Shown here piece after piece: positions 9,119 to 17,649 of a stretch of DNA of 64,000 nt. A program made the translations under genes and the position numbers. Each line of letters starts with the position of its first letter. The stretch's first letter is position 1. Source of the DNA: Prado023 sp963753075 (GTDB taxonomy: Bacteria > Actinomycetota > Actinomycetes > S36-B12 > CAIYMF01). The stretch spans positions 1 to 64,000 of the forward strand of contig CAVWAR010000010.1 of NCBI GenBank assembly GCA_963753075.1. The letters are read 5' to 3'. Below the pieces are notes generated by a model. That model was not told the origin of the DNA. It did no database searches and saw nothing but the letters and a program-made list of their open reading frames with translations.

Positions 9119-9577
9119 TCAGATGGCCACGACGAGGACGAGCTCTTCCATGCACACGAAGCCCTCGCCGTTGCGTGTGCAGAGGTCGACGTTGTTGGCA
9201 TGCCCGGACGCGACGATCAGCAGGTCCGCCAACCGGCTACGCGGCTCGCGCCCTTCCCCGATCACAGCCGCTACCACGAGCGGATAGCAGCGAAACCGGA
9301 CCGCACCCTCGCCGTGCCAGCGCTGCAGGACCAGGCCCTCCTTGAGCGACTCGGAGTCGCCGTCGAAGGTGAGCTTCAGGACCGCCCGCGTCCCGTCCGC
9401 GCTGATCACCGGAGCGACCAGCGAACAGAACCCGTGCCACAGGTCCTCGCCGTCGCGTGTCAGGGCCCACTCGTCCAGCATCCCGACGAACAGGTGCGGC
9501 AGGCGGTCCAGCCAGCGGCCCCAGTCCGGCCCGCGCTCGCGCTGCTCCTCGAGCCCGGTGGGGAGGCGGATCCTCAT
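9119..9577 (-). pseudogene. Chimera: APH(6)-like kinase N-terminus fused to VapC PIN tail
   Basis: A 152-codon frame from ATG 9577. Residues 1-94 match the N-terminal part of the aminoglycoside/hydroxyurea antibiotic resistance kinase family (WLDRLPHLFV, WHGFCSLVAPV, DGTRAVLKL with the ATP-binding Lys, LQRWHGEGAVR), but the catalytic loop and the remaining two thirds are gone. From about residue 97 (9119-9295) the sequence instead matches the C-terminus of VapC PIN-domain toxins: REPRSRLADLLIVASGHA, LCTRNGEGF and a terminal ELVLVVAI. The last PIN acidic position of the usual TRN-x-DDF is lost. Neither half can be functional alone, so this is a deletion scar joining two genes. Confidence 0.72.
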
Positions 9578-9807
9578 GGCCGTGATCGTGGCACGCACGT
9601 CACCCCACCGGGCGCCCAGCCCACCGCCTGCCTGGACTCGTGCCCACCACCACTCCCGGCGCTCCCGCGGACACGACTTCCCGACGAATGTCTGGAAACG
9701 GGCGCGCGCCACGTAGGGCCCGGCGATACAGCCGACGTGCAAGCGGCGCCGGTACATCGCGGTCAACTGACCGGCGGGGCGTGATGCGCTGGCTGACTAC
9801 CCGGGCC

Positions 9808-10203
9808 CTAGCTGTGCCGAGGACCGGTTTCGTTGGCCAGCAACCACCGTTCGAAGGCGGGATTGCACAGACACGCCGGTGATCGCTTGGCCCGGATCAG
9901 GGCAATGGCTTCCGCCGGCTGCATCCCGTCGAGCACCAGGGCTCGCGCAGCGACCAGGCTGCTTCGGTTGAGTCCTGCCTGGCAGTGCACCAGAACGGGC
10001 CCGGTGGCCCGGCAGTCGTTGATCCGGCGAGGTCTGGATTCGGGTCGGGGTCGTAGTCTGCGGATCGTGGCCAACGACGTACTTCTCGCTGAGACCGACG
10101 GAGGCGGGCTCATGGCAGTCGCCGACGGGCTCGAGTTCCGCCCGATCCGGGTGTGCCGGTTGCAGTGCGGCAGCCCGCGGAGCGTCGATCTCGTCGAGCC
10201 CAT
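9808..10203 (-). pseudogene. Dual-specificity phosphatase-like protein, N-terminus degraded
   Basis: The last 65 or so codons look like the end of a bacterial dual-specificity/tyrosine phosphatase: the P-loop VHCQAGLNRSS has the Cys and Arg of CX5R, followed by LVAARALVLDGMQPAEAIAL, the conserved RAKRSPACLCNP segment and FERWL. The upstream 65 codons (from ATG 10203) are Ser/Arg/Pro-rich, unlike the family, and no other frame supplies the missing substrate-recognition half. The gene is therefore probably 5'-truncated and not active, although a short atypical protein cannot be excluded. It diverges from the flavin-binding protein gene at 10233. Confidence 0.5.
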
Positions 10204-10232
10204 CCACCATGTGCCGGCAGGGCCGAGGCGAG

Positions 10233-10685
10233 ATGAGTACTGAAATCGACATCCGGCCGGTGCTGAGGGTGCTGCTGGAGTCTCAGCGCTTCGCCGCGCT
10301 GGCCACCGATGACCACGGGCAACCGTTCGCGAGCCTGATGGCCTTCGCCGCGACCGAGGACCTGCGGCACCTGGTCATCCTGACCGAGCGGACCACACGC
10401 AAGTACGCCAACCTCCAGTCCAACCCCCGGGTCGCCCTGCTGATCGACGACCGCGAGAACCGGGGCTCCGATACAGAGGACTCCGTCGTGGTCACCGCGA
10501 TCGGGGAGGCCCAGGAGTTGGACCCTGTCATCGGCGCCCCCCTGCTGGAGCTGTTTCTCACCCGTCACCCATACCTGGCCGGCTTCGCGGCCTCGCCCAC
10601 TTGCGCCATCGTGGGTGTGAAAGTCAGTTCGTACCAACTGGTCAGCCGCTTCCTACAGGTCGTGGAATGGCGCATCTCGGCCTAG
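10233..10685 (+). CDS. Pyridoxamine 5'-phosphate oxidase-like FMN-binding protein
   Basis: A 150-residue split-barrel flavoprotein of the pyridoxamine-phosphate-oxidase-like superfamily. Visible features are the N-terminal FAALATDDHGQPFASLMAF strand pair, the RTTRKYANLQSNPRVALLID segment that usually contacts FMN or F420, and an ITAIGEAQEL-like strand (here VVTAIGEAQEL). ATG 10233 follows a GAGGCGAG ribosome-binding site. Such proteins bind FMN, F420 or heme and often act on small reducible substrates; the true vitamin B6 enzyme has extra residues not seen here. It stands alone, with no operon partner. Confidence 0.85.
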   Translation: MSTEIDIRPVLRVLLESQRFAALATDDHGQPFASLMAFAATEDLRHLVILTERTTRKYANLQSNPRVALLIDDRENRGSDTEDSVVVTAIGEAQELDPVIGAPLLELFLTRHPYLAGFAASPTCAIVGVKVSSYQLVSRFLQVVEWRISA

Positions 10686-10905
10686 CGCGGCAGGGGACCG
10701 GACCAAGCCCCATCCGCCAAACCGCAATTCCTGATACGACTACCCCGGCACTTGCCAGCGGGGTACGTCAACGTTCGCGCACGACTGCTGGAGCAGCCCG
10801 ACCACTTCACTGGCGAGGTGGCCATCAACCCGCAACCCGTCCGCCGAGTACCGCGCAACCCGCGTCACTTCGGCACCCCTAGTCCGAAAATGAAGGTGAC
10901 CACGC

Positions 10906-11151
10906 GTGTCATGCGGCGGGTTCGAGTGCCCCGCTGGACTCACCCCCCGCGAGATCGAAATCCTGCACCTCGTCGATCAGGGCCTGACCAACAACCAGAT
11001 CGCTGAAGGGCTGTTCATCAGCCCCAGCACCGCCGGCGTGCACGTCTCCCACATCCTCACCAAGACCGACACCCGCACCCGCCAGGAAGCCGCCCAATGG
11101 GGACGAGAGCACGGACTGATCTACCTCCGTGGCGCGCCACCACGCAGCTAA
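10906..11151 (+). pseudogene. LuxR-type HTH fragment
   Basis: Eighty-one codons consisting almost only of a LuxR/FixJ helix-turn-helix: LTPREIEILHLVDQGLTNNQ, then IAEGLFISPSTAGVHVSHIL with an AAQWGREHGL tail. The sensory or receiver part expected upstream is absent, and 10686-10905 contains no such domain in any frame. It is either a 3' remnant of a larger regulator or a stand-alone HTH protein starting at GTG 10906. The presence of other broken genes nearby favours a remnant. Confidence 0.6.
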
Positions 11152-11228
11152 CCCAGGCCACCAACCCGGGCACCCAATGCCCTGCTCGACCGCCTCATCA
11201 CGACCGACCCCGACGCTCGCCACCGTGA

Positions 11229-11256
11229 GTCCTACCGCCGCGAGTGGACGCGGCTG
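11229..11256 (+). repeat. Dispersed repeat, form linking the two types
   Basis: GTCCTACCGCCGCGAGTGGA followed by CGCGGCTG. It shares GTCCTACCGCCGCGA with the 6070 copy and GTGGACGCGG with the copies at 7270 and 32112, which shows that both types are one family. It sits 78 bp after the LuxR fragment stop and 47 bp from the stop of the minus-strand DinB gene. Confidence 0.65.
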
Positions 11257-11302
11257 GAAACGAGATGGGATGTTGGCCGATACCCGCACAGCCGTCCCGG
11301 AC

Positions 11303-11860
11303 CTAGTCCTGGTTGTGGGCGTAGAGGTCTCTCAGCAGGGATACCTCGGCTAGGTGGTGGATCAGTTCGCGGTGGATGTGCAGCACCAGAGCAGCCAGCG
11401 GGGCTTCGGCGAAGGGCCCTTCGGCAGGTCCGCAGGGCCGATCGAGGCCCTGGTCGCCAAGCCTTCGGACACCCTCCAGCCACGCGTTGACCTCTGCCTC
11501 CAACTGGGCCAGCGCACCGGAAGCGGTGGCAGCGTAGGAGAAGGTCGCGTAGTCGACCGGGTCGCGGCCGAAGTGGGCTGCGTTGCGCATCCCCAGAACG
11601 CCGACAATCACGTGGCCAAGCCGCCAGGCGATCGTCGTGAACGGCGCGGGAGCCGGTTCGGGATACTCCCAGTCGATGACCAGCTCACCGGCGCCGGCCG
11701 CCATCGACGTAGGGGCGCCGCCACGCGGCCGCACACTCCACGCGCCCGCGACCGGCTCCCACAGGTACTCCTCGTCGGTCAGTCCCGCCAGACGCGAGCG
11801 AAGCTGGTGCTCCCAATGCCACTCGAACTGGTCCCGCAGGAGCTGGTTCCAATCCGTCAT
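11303..11860 (-). CDS. DinB/DUF664-family protein
   Basis: A 185-residue four-helix-bundle protein of the DinB-like (DUF664, YfiT/DfsB) superfamily. The start MTDWNQLLRDQFEWHWEH, the middle WRLGHVIVGVLGMRNAAH and the C-terminal LHIHRELIHHLAEV supply the three histidines expected to bind a divalent metal. Related actinobacterial proteins act as thiol-dependent (mycothiol or bacillithiol) S-transferases or maleylpyruvate isomerases, so a detoxification role is possible. The exact reaction cannot be assigned. The gene is bounded by repeat copies at 11229 and 11935. Confidence 0.82.
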   Translation of the reverse strand: MTDWNQLLRDQFEWHWEHQLRSRLAGLTDEEYLWEPVAGAWSVRPRGGAPTSMAAGAGELVIDWEYPEPAPAPFTTIAWRLGHVIVGVLGMRNAAHFGRDPVDYATFSYAATASGALAQLEAEVNAWLEGVRRLGDQGLDRPCGPAEGPFAEAPLAALVLHIHRELIHHLAEVSLLRDLYAHNQD

Positions 11861-11934
11861 GACCCCATCCTGACAGCAGCCCGGACGGGCGCCCTGGTGT
11901 AGCACTGAAGCTCTACTCGCCGCCCAAGCCCTGT

Positions 11935-11963
11935 GACGCTCCTTTCGCCGCCATATTGACGCC
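11935..11963 (+). repeat. Weak copy of the dispersed repeat
   Basis: CTCCTTTCGCCGCCATATTG keeps the CCTTTCGCCGC part of the family but lacks the GAA-CGCGCG tail. It lies between the DinB gene start and the next plus-strand gene. This is the least certain of the listed copies. Confidence 0.35.
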
Positions 11964-12021
11964 TTCACACCGCCGAGGCCGTCGGGCATGATGTGACTTC
12001 TGGTGACGCAGGAGTGCTGTG

Positions 12022-12675
12022 ATGAGTTTCTTCCCCGAGATGGCCGCACCTGATGATCGGGTCGAGCCTGAGGAGTACATCCCACCGTCGTGGTCGGGTC
12101 CGCCCGATGATGTCCTGCCCGGCGTGGTCCCGGTTGAGTTGATCCTGGGCCAGTCCGCGAGCACGGTGGTGATGTTGACCGGAATCCGTGCGTTCCCCAC
12201 CGGGCTGGATATGACCCTGGGCGTGCGGGTGCGGTCCCGGCCGAAGCGTGGAGATCTCCATAGTGAGGTGTTCGGCGGCCCATACGACCATGAGATGGAT
12301 GCCGGGTGGCAGGCGGGGCGCCTGAAGTGGGGCTTCGAACTGGCCGATGGGGCCCGGGTCACCAACGTCGACCCCCCTGTCGACCTGCCGGATCGTCACG
12401 ACGAGGGCGCAACAAAGTGGGAACCGGACCGCCCCCTGCTCACCGACCGGGGAGGTGGTGGCGGATCCCGTACCGTGGACCACGCATGCTGGCTGTGGCC
12501 GCTGCCCCCCGCCGGCCCCCTTCGTGTTGTGTGCCAATGGCTCGACCAGGACATCGACCTGACCGTGACCGAGCTCGACACCCAGCCGCTGCTCGACGCC
12601 GCCGCCCGTGCCCACCCGCTATGGCCCGCGGGCTCGCAGCCCGGGCAGGGACCACGCCGCCGGATCTTGGCGTAG
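12022..12675 (+). CDS. Conserved actinobacterial protein of unknown function
   Basis: A 217-residue soluble protein. It begins MSFFPEMAAP and contains a PPDDVLPGVVPVELILG segment, a VVMLTGIRAFPTGLDMTL strand and a Gly-rich SRTVDHACWLWPLPPAGPLR region. I recognise this arrangement (short proline-rich start, GVVPVEL, a tryptophan-rich WPLPP stretch) from uncharacterised proteins of high-GC Gram-positives, from memory only. ATG 12022 follows a GTG at 12019 and is the more likely start. There is no signal peptide or membrane helix, and no partner gene, so no function is proposed. Confidence 0.7.
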   Translation: MSFFPEMAAPDDRVEPEEYIPPSWSGPPDDVLPGVVPVELILGQSASTVVMLTGIRAFPTGLDMTLGVRVRSRPKRGDLHSEVFGGPYDHEMDAGWQAGRLKWGFELADGARVTNVDPPVDLPDRHDEGATKWEPDRPLLTDRGGGGGSRTVDHACWLWPLPPAGPLRVVCQWLDQDIDLTVTELDTQPLLDAAARAHPLWPAGSQPGQGPRRRILA

Positions 12676-13712
12676 CTGGGGAGCAGCAATCATCAGCGAC
12701 CTGTACCTCGATGAGCTCCACGCAGTCTGCCCACAGGACTGCGCCCACAGGTCGTGACTCACCGGACTCACCGGACTCACCGGACTCACCGGACTCACCG
12801 GACTCACCGAGCGTGACCGAAGCCAGCGCCGGGCGAGACGACAGCCGCTCTCCAGGCGAAAGCGTCGGAATAGGGTGTGAGCTTCCAGCGGCCACTCAGT
12901 GTGACTTGCGACCGGCCAGACCAGCCCTCCCGTCGACGGCCATGCTGAGACACCCGGGCGCGTCTTTCCGCCCAGATAGACGCTGTCGCAGCGTTGGCGG
13001 GCATGAAGGCACTGTGTGCCCCCTGGCAAGTCCACTCAAAGACGTGCACAGATAGAAGGTGAGCGGACAGCAGGAAGCCCCCGCCGCGGACGGGGGGGGG
13101 ACCCGAACCACCGCTGGATCGTGTCGCTGCGCACCGGGACCGGGAGGCTTAACGCCAGCGATAGCTGGAACCGCTGCCGGAATGATCGCCCTGACCCGAT
13201 CCGCGCCAAGGAATGCTGCTCATGATCCCCTGCAACGGCATGCCAGGATCCGTGGACCGCAGGCTCGGCGCGGGCGGAGTGCGCGTGGGCCGCGTGGTGC
13301 GGCTGTGCGTGCGGTCAGGGCGTCTTGCCCAGCGTGGCGATGGGCGGACTCGTTCGCCTCAGTCGCCTTGGCCGTGTCGGTCGGGCCCTCTCGGGTGTGC
13401 GTGTCGCGACTTCGCGCGCTCCCCACCTCAGCCCCCTGGAGCGACATAGGATCGGTCAGGCACCTGTGAGCTTGAGAGCCGCCGCCCGGGGTCCTGCTCA
13501 CTACAACTATTGACCCCGGCTGAGGATGCCCTGACGGTGGGTGAAGCGTCGATGAAGGTGCATGTCTTTGCGCCGCGGTCGCGTTCACTCGGGTGCCCAG
13601 GGCGCTGCGATACGCGCCGGACCCCATTGTGAGGCGGCGGTGCAAGTCCCCGTATGTCAGCCTTGAGCGTGCGGGAGCCCGTTCCGTTGTTCCTGCTTAC
13701 GGAGAGGACTGG
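12676..13712. other. Long intergenic region without a convincing gene
   Basis: About 1 kb lies between the conserved hypothetical gene and the flavin oxidoreductase gene. It holds the 9-bp tandem repeat listed separately, a run of nine G at 13092-13100 and a weak repeat-like string near 13562 (GTCTTTGCGCCGCGGTCGCG). Open frames across it have no domain-like composition and are explained by high GC. Confidence 0.5.
12756..12809 (+). repeat. Six perfect tandem copies of GACTCACCG
   Basis: Six uninterrupted 9-bp units in 54 bp. Because the unit is a multiple of three it stays open in every frame, giving Asp-Ser-Pro or Gly-Glu-Ser runs, but there is no supported gene around it. A simple-sequence array of this purity is prone to copy-number change. 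Confidence 0.9.
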
Positions 13713-15062
13713 ATGGTGACTGCGGATCACTTTGACGTCGTGGTGCTCGGTGCGGGATCGGCGGGCGAGGTTGTGGCCACGACTCTGGCCGCCGCGGGTC
13801 GAACGGTAGCCCTCGTCGAGCAGTTGAGGGTGGGCGGTGAGTGCCCGTATGTCGCCTGCATGCCGAGCAAGTCGTTGCTGCACAGCGCGGGCGCGATGCG
13901 CAGTGACGTCTCTATGGGTGACCGGGTCGCTGCCTACCAGGAGGCGGTCAGGCGGCGCGACGAGGTGGCCGAGCACCGCGACGACTCCCGTGCGACGCGG
14001 TCCGTGGAGGCGTCAGGGGTCCGCCTCGTGCGGGGCCACGGACTCGTCACAGGACCTCGAGTCGTGGCCGTGGGTAGTCACGAGATCGGCTGGAGGGACC
14101 TCGTTGTCGCGACCGGATCCGTGCCGATCCTCCCGGACATCCCGGGCCTTGACACGGTCCCGACATGGACCAGCGACCTGGCCCTGTCGTCCTCGCTGCT
14201 GCCCTCCTCGCTCGTCGTGATGGGCGGGGGTGCGGTGGGTTGCGAGCTCGCCCAGGTGTTCGCGCGGTTCGGGGCCAGCGTCACTCTGGTTGAGTCCGCG
14301 GACAGGCTTCTGGGTAAGGAGCGGCCAGAGGTTGCCGACCTGCTCGGGGAGGCGCTGCGTGCCGACGGCATCGATGTCCGCCTGTCCACGACGGTCGAAC
14401 GCGTCGAACCGGGCGACCCTGGCGGGGCACGGGTGATCATGTCGGACGGCACCTCGACCGATTGCGCGCGGGTGCTCGTGGCGGTCGGGCGACGCCCAGC
14501 GGCCTCCGGTCTGGGTCTGGAGACTCTCGGCGTCGAGCCTGATGACCGGGGCGCGCTCGTCGTCGACGATCAATGCCGCGTTGCCGGCCAGGACCACGTT
14601 TGGGCCGCTGGCGATGTGACCGCCCTGGCGCCGTTCACGCACACTGCGAACTACCAGGCTCGTATCGTGGCAGCCAACATCCTCGGCTCTGGGAGAACGG
14701 CCGACTACCTAGCAGTGCCACGGGCGGTGTATACCGACCCGCCTGTTGCGAGTGTGGGCCACACGGGCGACGGTGAGGGTCTGGAGTCCGCATCCTTTGA
14801 CCTGGGAGAGTTGGCCCGAACGCTGACCGACTCCGGCCCGGGTGGCCTGCTGGTCATCACCGCCGACCGCGACCGGGGGGTGCTGGTGGGGGCCTCGGCG
14901 ATCGGCGCGCGCGCCGAGGACTGGATGGGCGAGGCCGCGCTCGCTGTGCGAGCTGGGGTGCCGCTGGAGGTGTTGACCGATCTCGTGCACGCCTTCCCCA
15001 GCATGGGCGAGGCGTTCGAGCCGGTCTACCGCGAACTGGCCGCCCGCTGCTCCTCGGTGTGA
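13713..15062 (+). CDS. FAD-dependent pyridine nucleotide-disulfide oxidoreductase
   Basis: A 449-residue class I disulfide oxidoreductase related to dihydrolipoamide dehydrogenase and mercuric or mycothione reductases. It has an FAD site (VVVLGAGSAGEV), redox-active Cys44 and Cys49 in GGECPYVACMPSK, an NAD(P) site (GGGAVGCELAQVFARFGASV), the second FAD motif WAAGDVT, and a C-terminal HAFPSMGE that supplies the His-Glu base of the partner subunit. ATG 13713 follows GGAGAGG at good spacing. The dimer should pass electrons from NAD(P)H to a disulfide or similar substrate in the cytoplasm. The substrate is not resolved; the GECPYVAC spacing differs slightly from the usual GTCVNVGC. Confidence 0.9.
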   Translation: MVTADHFDVVVLGAGSAGEVVATTLAAAGRTVALVEQLRVGGECPYVACMPSKSLLHSAGAMRSDVSMGDRVAAYQEAVRRRDEVAEHRDDSRATRSVEASGVRLVRGHGLVTGPRVVAVGSHEIGWRDLVVATGSVPILPDIPGLDTVPTWTSDLALSSSLLPSSLVVMGGGAVGCELAQVFARFGASVTLVESADRLLGKERPEVADLLGEALRADGIDVRLSTTVERVEPGDPGGARVIMSDGTSTDCARVLVAVGRRPAASGLGLETLGVEPDDRGALVVDDQCRVAGQDHVWAAGDVTALAPFTHTANYQARIVAANILGSGRTADYLAVPRAVYTDPPVASVGHTGDGEGLESASFDLGELARTLTDSGPGGLLVITADRDRGVLVGASAIGARAEDWMGEAALAVRAGVPLEVLTDLVHAFPSMGEAFEPVYRELAARCSSV

Positions 15063-15106
15063 CAACGTCGCGGGCAGCCACCAGCTCATTGCGGTGCCCG
15101 ACCATG

Positions 15107-15148
15107 CGACGAGGATCGGGACACGAATGATTGCCCCGATCCTCGTCG
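15107..15148. terminator. Bidirectional terminator hairpin
   Basis: A perfect 14-bp stem, CGACGAGGATCGGG (15107-15120) with CCCGATCCTCGTCG (15135-15148), and a 14-nt loop. It lies between the convergent oxidoreductase and CsbD genes and is well placed to end transcription from both. There is no long U tract, as is common in high-GC genomes. Confidence 0.8.
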
Positions 15149-15169
15149 TGAGTCCAGCGTGAGTCTCGC

Positions 15170-15406
15170 CTAGTGCTTGAATGCCTCCTTGGCCTTCTCG
15201 GTGGCGTCCTCCACGGTCTCCTTGGCCTTCTGCGCGGCCTCACTGAGCCCGGAGGTCACCTCCTGTCCGGCGTCTTTGAGGTCTGACTTCGCCTGGTCCA
15301 TACGACCCTGACGCTCAAGCTCCTCGTCGCCAGTTACCTCACCGATCTTCTCCTTGGCTACGCCGCGGACGTCCTCTGGTACCAGATCCTTGTCCTGCTC
15401 CGCCAT
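15170..15406 (-). CDS. CsbD-family stress protein
   Basis: A 78-residue, highly charged, alanine- and lysine-rich protein of the CsbD family. The N-terminal half holds the family signature (KEKIGEVTGDEELERQGRMD), the second half is an amphipathic helix (SEAAQKAKETVEDATEKAKE). The ATG at 15406 has AAGGAG five bases upstream. CsbD proteins accumulate under general stress in many bacteria, with unknown molecular action. The neighbouring ion antiporter and redox genes fit a stress-related block. Confidence 0.9.
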   Translation of the reverse strand: MAEQDKDLVPEDVRGVAKEKIGEVTGDEELERQGRMDQAKSDLKDAGQEVTSGLSEAAQKAKETVEDATEKAKEAFKH

Positions 15407-15778
15407 GATGACTCCTTCCCGTGGGGGATCGATTTCCCCACGCATCTATACGATACCGACGGTGTGGCTGCCTTTCATCTCCGGGTCCGTGTCGGAGCGG
15501 TAGGAGCGGCGACGTCCTCACCAGCAGGAATACCCCGTGACCCATCGCGTCCGTGCCAGGGCGCGCGCTAGCGTGGAACACGAAGACCCTCGTATCCGTG
15601 AACGGTTCCTCGCGCAATCCACCTCACGGTTGAGGCATCGTTCCCACTCCGTTCAGCCCGAGTCCACGGCACTGTCCCTAGCCCTGATCGACCTGCTGGA
15701 GGTGTCTGCGGCGCCGAAGCGTCGCCCGTATGGCAGGTACTCGTGTTCGTCACCTTCGTCACCAGAGAGGGAGTCGAC
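15407..15778. other. Divergent intergenic region
   Basis: A 372-bp region between the divergent CsbD and antiporter genes, which should contain both promoters. GGTATCGTATAG on the minus strand about 45 bp before the CsbD start is a possible -10 region. No gene or strong repeat is seen. Confidence 0.35.
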
Positions 15779-16960
15779 ATGATCGACGACTTGGATGTCG
15801 CACTTGCGTGGTTGGGGGCGCTGCTGCTGTTCGCCCTGGTCTCGGAGTGGGTAGGGGCACGCACCCCGCTGCCGCGTGTGAGTGTGCTGTTGCTCGTTGG
15901 GGTCGTGCTCGGCCCGCCGGTGCTCGACCTGCTGCCCGAGACCGTGCTGGCCGGTGAACCGATCGCCACGACGCTCGCTCTGACGATCGTGGGGTTCCTG
16001 CTCGGCTCGGAGTTCGCATCGGACCGGCTCAGGGAGAACGGCCGCGCGGTCCTGCTTGCCGCGCTCGTCGGCGCCACGGTGACGGCCGTGGTGGTGGTGG
16101 TTGGACTGCTGGTGGGGGGCACGAGCTTGCCCCTGGCGCTCGCGCTGGGCGGGATCGCGACGGCCACCGCCCCTGCTGCTACGCGCGTTGTGGTCAGCGA
16201 TGAGAAGGCCGACGGGCCGATGACGCGCACCCTGCTGGGCATCATCGCCATCGACGACGCAATCTGCATCGTCCTGTTCTCGGTGCTCGTCGCCATCGGG
16301 ATTGTCCTGGCCGGGGATGGCGGGGCGGGCGCTCTGCTGGGGACCGCTGCCAGGGAGCTGGGCGGTGGCGTGCTGCTTGGTGTGGCTGTGGGGGTGCCTG
16401 CTGCGTGGTTTGAGAAGCGGGTGAGCACTGGGGACCCGATCTTGTTGCACACCGTGGGAGTCGTACTTCTCCTGGCCGGACTGGGCGAGATGCTCGAGGT
16501 GTCTGTCTTGCTCGCAGCGGTCGTCGCCGGTGCGGTGGTTGTGAACCTCGCTCACAGCGAGGAGCGGCCCTTCCAGACCTTGGAGGGAGTGCAGTGGCCC
16601 TTCCTCGCGGTGTTCTTCATCTACGGCGGTGCCGCCCTGGAGTGGGACGGGCTGACCACCTACACCCTGCTCACTGTTGGTTACATCGTTCTGCGTTCGA
16701 TCGGAAAGACCGCCGGTGGCTACCTCGCGGGTGTGTCAGCGGGGCTCGATCAACGACAACGAGCGTGGCTGGGGCCCTCGCTGCTGCCCCAGGCCGGGGT
16801 TGCCCTTGGTCTGGCGCTGTTGGCCCGGGAGCGCTTCCCCGACCTCGCTGAGACCATCGTTCCCGTGGTCGTGGTGTCCACGGTCCTGTTCGAGCTCGCC
16901 GGGCCGGTCATGACCCGCCTTGCGCTGCACCGGACCGGGGAGGCGGGAGCCGGCGGGTAG
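15779..16960 (+). CDS. Cation/proton antiporter (KefB/NapA type)
   Basis: A 393-residue integral membrane protein with about 12 hydrophobic segments, of the CPA-type Na+/H+ exchanger fold. The N-terminal VSVLLLVGVVLGPPVL and the middle GIATATAPAATRVVV helix, followed by GIIAIDDAICIVLFS with the paired acidic residues typical of the ion-binding site, support the call. ATG 15779 has GAGAGGGAG upstream. There is no cytoplasmic RCK/TrkA-N domain, so it is the short transporter form. It probably exchanges Na+ or K+ for protons. Its stop lies 1 bp from the stop of the convergent gene at 16962. Confidence 0.9.
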   Translation: MIDDLDVALAWLGALLLFALVSEWVGARTPLPRVSVLLLVGVVLGPPVLDLLPETVLAGEPIATTLALTIVGFLLGSEFASDRLRENGRAVLLAALVGATVTAVVVVVGLLVGGTSLPLALALGGIATATAPAATRVVVSDEKADGPMTRTLLGIIAIDDAICIVLFSVLVAIGIVLAGDGGAGALLGTAARELGGGVLLGVAVGVPAAWFEKRVSTGDPILLHTVGVVLLLAGLGEMLEVSVLLAAVVAGAVVVNLAHSEERPFQTLEGVQWPFLAVFFIYGGAALEWDGLTTYTLLTVGYIVLRSIGKTAGGYLAGVSAGLDQRQRAWLGPSLLPQAGVALGLALLARERFPDLAETIVPVVVVSTVLFELAGPVMTRLALHRTGEAGAGG

Positions 16961-16961
16961 T

Positions 16962-17318
16962 TCAGCTGCCTTCCCGATCTGTCGGTTGAGGTGTCTCACC
17001 GGATGGTCTGCCCTCGACGATGACGGTGGCACCGGCGGGCCTCGTGTGCTCGTCCTCGAGTCGGCCGCGGACCTCGTCGAGGGCCTCGGTGTCTCCCCGG
17101 GGCACCGTCACCGCGACGTGTTCGGCGCTGTTGATGCGCGGATCGTTGAACACGGTGTCCACGACCTCGCGCTGGCGGTGGGGATCGTCGTGGGCTGATG
17201 TGCCTGGTACGGAGGCGGCCGCCTGCGCATCACCAAGTTCGGTGATGCTGTCAGCGGCGATTCGAGTGAGCTCGTCACTCGGGCCGGGTGGCGTGTCCCC
17301 TTGCGTCCATGAAGTCAT
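16962..17318 (-). CDS. Small hydrophilic protein of unknown function
   Basis: A 118-residue acidic protein. ATG 17318 follows AAGGGAGAGAG, a good ribosome-binding site. The central part (VVDTVFNDPRINSAEHVAVT, then VPRGDTEALDEVRGRLEDEH) has a weak resemblance to a BON-like alpha/beta domain but lacks its glycine-rich signature. No signal peptide or membrane segment is seen. The 331 bp upstream to the next gene (17319-17649) hold nothing recognisable. Confidence 0.6.
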   Translation of the reverse strand: MTSWTQGDTPPGPSDELTRIAADSITELGDAQAAASVPGTSAHDDPHRQREVVDTVFNDPRINSAEHVAVTVPRGDTEALDEVRGRLEDEHTRPAGATVIVEGRPSGETPQPTDREGS

Positions 17319-17649
17319 CTCTCTCCCTTCCCTGTTCTTGGGTGTGAGTCTTGGCCGGATGCCGTCGGCGTCGTGTTCGGGTTCACTCGCTGCAACTGAT
17401 GGCAGGGTCGCGCGCTGAAGAGGCGGGCCATGCTGCGCGGTCCTGCCGACCAGGATGCGTGTCGCTTGTGTTGTCCGTGATTGCGGGGTCAGCACGGTGT
17501 GCGCCTAGCAGCCTCCATGCTATCAATCCCGGGTGTTGACCCCCCAAGACGCTGGTTCATCGGCACGTTCCGGTCGGGCGTCGGGCGGGCCATGGTGCGG
17601 GTTCCCTTGTTCCTGGCCGCCGGTGCGGACGGACTCTGTGGTCCTCACA

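Noticed and set aside
10752..11006. Frame preceding and overlapping the LuxR fragment
   Set aside because: It runs into the LuxR coding part in another frame and is Arg/Pro-rich; it does not supply the missing regulator domain.
12756..12809. The tandem array as a CRISPR
   Set aside because: The 9-bp units are contiguous with no spacers, and no cas genes are present.
12306..13055. A 249-codon frame spanning the 9-bp tandem repeat
   Set aside because: Its first part is the shadow of the 12022 gene, and the DSP repeats are just the tandem array read in frame.
15568..16555. Minus-strand frames of about 300 codons opposite the antiporter gene
   Set aside because: Ser/Thr/Pro-rich or Gln/His-rich shadows of a membrane-protein gene with clear ion-binding motifs on the other strand.
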